From: an uncultured Ellagibacter sp. | GTDB lineage: Bacteria; Actinomycetota; Coriobacteriia; Coriobacteriales; Eggerthellaceae | Direction of reading: 5' to 3' | NCBI GenBank assembly: GCA_934661105.1 | Contig: CAKUIV010000031.1 | Coordinates: 1 to 16,499, forward strand | DNA: 16,499 bases | Shown here: one piece after another, positions 14,193 through 16,499 of the stretch | How positions within the stretch are numbered: the stretch's first letter is position 1 | How the letters are laid out: each line of letters starts with the position of its first letter | The notes under the pieces: generated by a model | Databases searched by the model: none | Told to the model about the DNA's origin: nothing | The model's input: the letters and a program-made list of their open reading frames with translations, nothing else | Made by a program: the position numbers and the translations under genes

Positions 14193-15314
14193 ATGACCAC
14201 GCATTACGGACCGAATCGATACGACGTCGTCGGCAGCTTCCTTCGCCCCGCGAAGCTGAAACAGGCACGCGAGGATTTCAACGCAGGCAACCTCGATGCA
14301 GCAGGGCTCAAGGCAATCGAGGACGAATGCATCGCCGATCTTGTCACAAAAGAGAAGGCCGCCGGCCTGCGCTTCATCACCGACGGCGAATTCCGCCGCG
14401 CGACCTGGCACCTCGACTTCATGTGGGCGTTCACGGGCGTCGGGCATACGGCAACAAAAGACGGCCTTCCCTTCCATGGCGAGGCCGCGAAGATCGACGA
14501 CACGTACCTGACGGGGAAGATCTCGCTCGATGGTGAGCATCCGTTCGTCGAGCACTTCCGCTTCGTTTTGCAGTTCGAGGATGAAAACGCCACGGCGAAG
14601 CTGACGGTTCCCGCACCCGCCCAGTTCATCGAGCAGTTCATCATGCCGATGAACCGCGAGACGACCGCGGCCATCTACGAAAGCGACGCGCTTTTGGAAG
14701 ACGATATCGTCGCCGCATACTTGGCATTCATCGAACAGGTGCACGCCGCAGGGTGCCGCAACCTGCAGTTCGACGATTGCTCGTGGGGGTGTCTCGTCGA
14801 CCCGAAGGCCGAGCTGTTCTTCGGCACCGACCAGGCGGGGCTCGCGCGCATCAAGAAAACGCTGCTGCGCGTGAACAATCGCGTGCTCGACGCCGCGCCC
14901 GCCGACCTTTGCATCAACACGCACGTGTGCCGCGGCAACTTCCACAGCACCTGGGCATGCGAAGGCGGCTACGACGACGTTGCCGACGCGTTGCTCGCCA
15001 ACGAGCACGTGAACGCGTTCTTCCTCGAATTCGACGACGAGCGCTCGGGAAGCTTCGCACCGCTCGCAAGCGTGCCCGAGGGAAAGAAGGTTGTACTCGG
15101 TCTTATCACCACGAAATGCGCCGAGCTCGAGGACAAGCAGACCGTCATCGCCCGCATTCACGAAGCCGCAAAGTACGTGCCGCTCGAGAATCTGTGCCTC
15201 TCGCCGCAGTGCGGCTTCGCGAGCTGCGAAATCGGCAACAAGCTCACCGAAGCGCAACAATGGGCGAAGGTGGCGCTCGTGCGCGAAATCGCCGAGGAAG
15301 TATGGGGCGACTAA
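14193..15314 (+). CDS. Short MetE-like methyltransferase (YxjG/YxjH type)
   Basis: A 373-residue protein matching the catalytic half of cobalamin-independent methionine synthase, without the N-terminal half of full MetE. Likely zinc ligands are H244 and C246 (NTHVCRGN), E279 (FFLEFD) and C340 (SPQCGFAS); QFDD (192-195) and RSGSFAPL follow the family pattern. Such enzymes transfer a methyl group to homocysteine; the donor of the short forms (methyltetrahydrofolate, S-methylmethionine or a corrinoid protein) differs between groups and cannot be told here. Start choice: the ATG at 14193 has AAAGG about 8 bases upstream and gives YxjG length; an in-frame ATG at 14142 has no binding site. It is followed by a strong terminator and the LysR gene. 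Confidence 0.85.
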   Translation: MTTHYGPNRYDVVGSFLRPAKLKQAREDFNAGNLDAAGLKAIEDECIADLVTKEKAAGLRFITDGEFRRATWHLDFMWAFTGVGHTATKDGLPFHGEAAKIDDTYLTGKISLDGEHPFVEHFRFVLQFEDENATAKLTVPAPAQFIEQFIMPMNRETTAAIYESDALLEDDIVAAYLAFIEQVHAAGCRNLQFDDCSWGCLVDPKAELFFGTDQAGLARIKKTLLRVNNRVLDAAPADLCINTHVCRGNFHSTWACEGGYDDVADALLANEHVNAFFLEFDDERSGSFAPLASVPEGKKVVLGLITTKCAELEDKQTVIARIHEAAKYVPLENLCLSPQCGFASCEIGNKLTEAQQWAKVALVREIAEEVWGD

Positions 15315-15458
15315 CCGCAAGATAGCCCAGTCGGCGCCTTGCTGTCGCGAGCTCGACAATCGAATCGGGTCCGCAACAGCCAAACGGGTCGCAATCGGCG
15401 ACGCTGCTGCGTTTGCACCCCCGAGGTCATCTTGGGATCCGCGACCATTGCTGAATCT

Positions 15459-15486
15459 AGGGAGGGCATCTGCCCTCCCTTTTTTG
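15459..15486 (+). terminator. Strong rho-independent terminator after the MetE-like gene
   Basis: AGGGAGGGC (15459-15467) pairs perfectly with GCCCTCCCT (15472-15480) around ATCT, followed by a run of six T. It separates the MetE-like gene from the regulator gene, which should have its own promoter. Confidence 0.92.
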
Positions 15487-15566
15487 CATTCTTTGCGAGA
15501 CGCCCCGAGCGACAGCCGCTTTCCCCTATGCTTTTGCGGTAGATAGCCCACATGCAAGGAGCACTC

Positions 15567-16472
15567 ATGAAACTGCAGCAGTTGAAATACGTCGTGAAAG
15601 TTGCCGAAGTGGGCAACATCACCGAAGCGTCGAGGCGGTTGTTCGTGTCTCAACCTTCCATCACTGCCGCGATTCATGATTTGGAGCGCGAGATGAGCAT
15701 CGTCATCTTCGAGCGTACCAATAAGGGCGTCGTGGTGACGCCCGAAGGCGAGACGTTTATGGGATACGCGCGGCAAGTACTCGAGCAGGCCGACCTTCTG
15801 GAGGAAAAGTACAAGGGCGACACGCAGCAGGTTCCCCGCTTCGCCGTATCGTGCCAGCATTATTCGTTCGCCGTCAACGCGTTCGTCGACGTCATCCGGG
15901 AATTCAACGCGTACCGCTACGATTTCACACTTCGCGAGGAGCAAACGCACGAAATCATAGAGGATGTGTCGCGCATGAAAAGCGAGCTTGGAATCATCTA
16001 CCTCAGCAAACGGAACCGCGAGGTGATCGGCAAGATGCTGCGAAGCCAAGACCTCGTGTTCGAGCCGTTGTTCACCGCCGAACCGCACGTATTCGTCTCG
16101 AGCGTTCATCCTCTCGCCAGCCGCGAATCGGTCACGCTCGAAGATCTTGACGATTACCCCTATCTCTCATACGAGCAGGGAGATTTCAACTCGTTTTACT
16201 TCAGCGAAGAGCTGCTCAGCACACTCGACCGCCGCAAGAACATCCGTGTGCGCGACCGCGCGACGCTGTTCAACCTAGCCGTGGGGCTCAACGGGTACAC
16301 CGTATGCAGCGGTGTCATCTCGCATGAGCTGAACGGCGAGAACATCATCGCAGTGCCGCTTGACGTGGATGAATCAATGACGATCGGGGTGATCACCCGC
16401 AAGAACACCACCCCGTCGCGCTATGGGAAGGCATACCGCGAGGCGATAAAACACCATATTCCCCAAAACTAA
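15567..16472 (+). CDS. LysR-family regulator, CmbR/MtaR-like
   Basis: A 301-residue LysR-type transcription factor. The N-terminal winged helix-turn-helix is clear: LKYVVKVAEVGNITEASRRL (6-25), then VSQPSITAAIHDLE and IFERTNKGVVVTPEG. The effector domain has FAVSCQHYSFAVNAF and SELGIIYLS, and a PYLSYEQGDFNSFYF segment; this pattern recalls streptococcal CmbR, MtaR and HomR, which respond to O-acetylserine or homocysteine and control cysteine and methionine genes. Placed behind a MetE-like gene, it is a good candidate for the protein that binds the inverted repeat at 14025-14063. Start choice: the ATG at 15567 has AAGGAG about 6 bases upstream; an ATG five codons earlier lacks one. No terminator is seen before the window ends. 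Confidence 0.88.
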   Translation: MKLQQLKYVVKVAEVGNITEASRRLFVSQPSITAAIHDLEREMSIVIFERTNKGVVVTPEGETFMGYARQVLEQADLLEEKYKGDTQQVPRFAVSCQHYSFAVNAFVDVIREFNAYRYDFTLREEQTHEIIEDVSRMKSELGIIYLSKRNREVIGKMLRSQDLVFEPLFTAEPHVFVSSVHPLASRESVTLEDLDDYPYLSYEQGDFNSFYFSEELLSTLDRRKNIRVRDRATLFNLAVGLNGYTVCSGVISHELNGENIIAVPLDVDESMTIGVITRKNTTPSRYGKAYREAIKHHIPQN

Positions 16473-16499
16473 AAGCGGAGTCGTACACGGTTTCTTTAC

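Noticed and set aside
15320..15550. Direct repeat AGATAGCCCA at 15320-15329 and 15541-15550
   Set aside because: Only 10 bp, without matching flanks or a recognisable element between them; chance is a reasonable explanation.
14097..16109. 670-codon minus-strand frame across the MetE-like and LysR genes
   Set aside because: Both plus-strand genes show clear family motifs and starts; the antisense product is Arg/Leu/Val-rich with no known motif, and would cross the terminator.

Overview
The window is a high-GC, densely coded chromosomal segment. Its gene content suggests an anaerobic actinobacterium, most likely class Coriobacteriia (Eggerthellaceae-like). This taxonomic guess is an inference from gene content and protein style (EF-G2-type GTPase, ModD, a CmbR/MtaR-type LysR regulator, a cyclic arginine pathway); no rRNA is present to settle it. 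No IS element, phage gene, CRISPR array or tRNA was recognised.

Layout. (1) 1-4756, minus strand: an arginine biosynthesis operon in the order argC-argJ-argB-argD-argG, with argG cut by the window edge after 28 codons. Gaps are 19, 4, 63 and 71 bp. ArgJ means the acetyl group is recycled, and NAG kinase carries the C-terminal signature of arginine-inhibited enzymes. (2) 4757-5167: a divergent spacer with a TTGTATACAA palindrome close to the start of a plant-type (GCS2) glutamate-cysteine ligase (5168-6463, +), followed by a SlyD-like FKBP prolyl isomerase (6539-6967, +) and a two-sided terminator. (3) 7084-8516, minus: a 97-residue two-helix membrane protein of unknown role, then a 320-residue membrane protein that looks like two SpoVA-type domains in tandem. 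(4) 8829-10901, minus: an EF-G-like GTPase of the FusA2 (EF-G2) type with unusual G motifs. (5) 11296-12144, minus: ModD, a quinolinate phosphoribosyltransferase paralogue, with no mod transporter next to it. (6) 12391-13686, minus: a methylthioadenosine/S-adenosylhomocysteine deaminase-like amidohydrolase that starts with GTG. (7) 14193-16472, plus: a short MetE-like methyltransferase (YxjG type), a strong terminator, then a LysR-family regulator resembling the CmbR/MtaR sulfur amino acid regulators.

How the genes may work together. Regions 6 and 7 form a plausible methyl-cycle module: the deaminase could handle SAH or MTA, the MetE-like protein would remethylate homocysteine, and the LysR protein would sense a sulfur metabolite. 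Upstream of the MetE-like gene lies a perfect 16-bp inverted repeat. It contains two copies of ATTGCAAT, and a third copy sits between the proposed -35 and -10; this is the likely operator.

The most interesting leads are the duplicated SpoVA-like protein in a lineage not known for spores, the triple ATTGCAAT operator, the divergent EF-G2, the orphan ModD and the apparently lone glutamate-cysteine ligase. Starts were chosen from ribosome binding sites and family length; several differ from the longest open frame.
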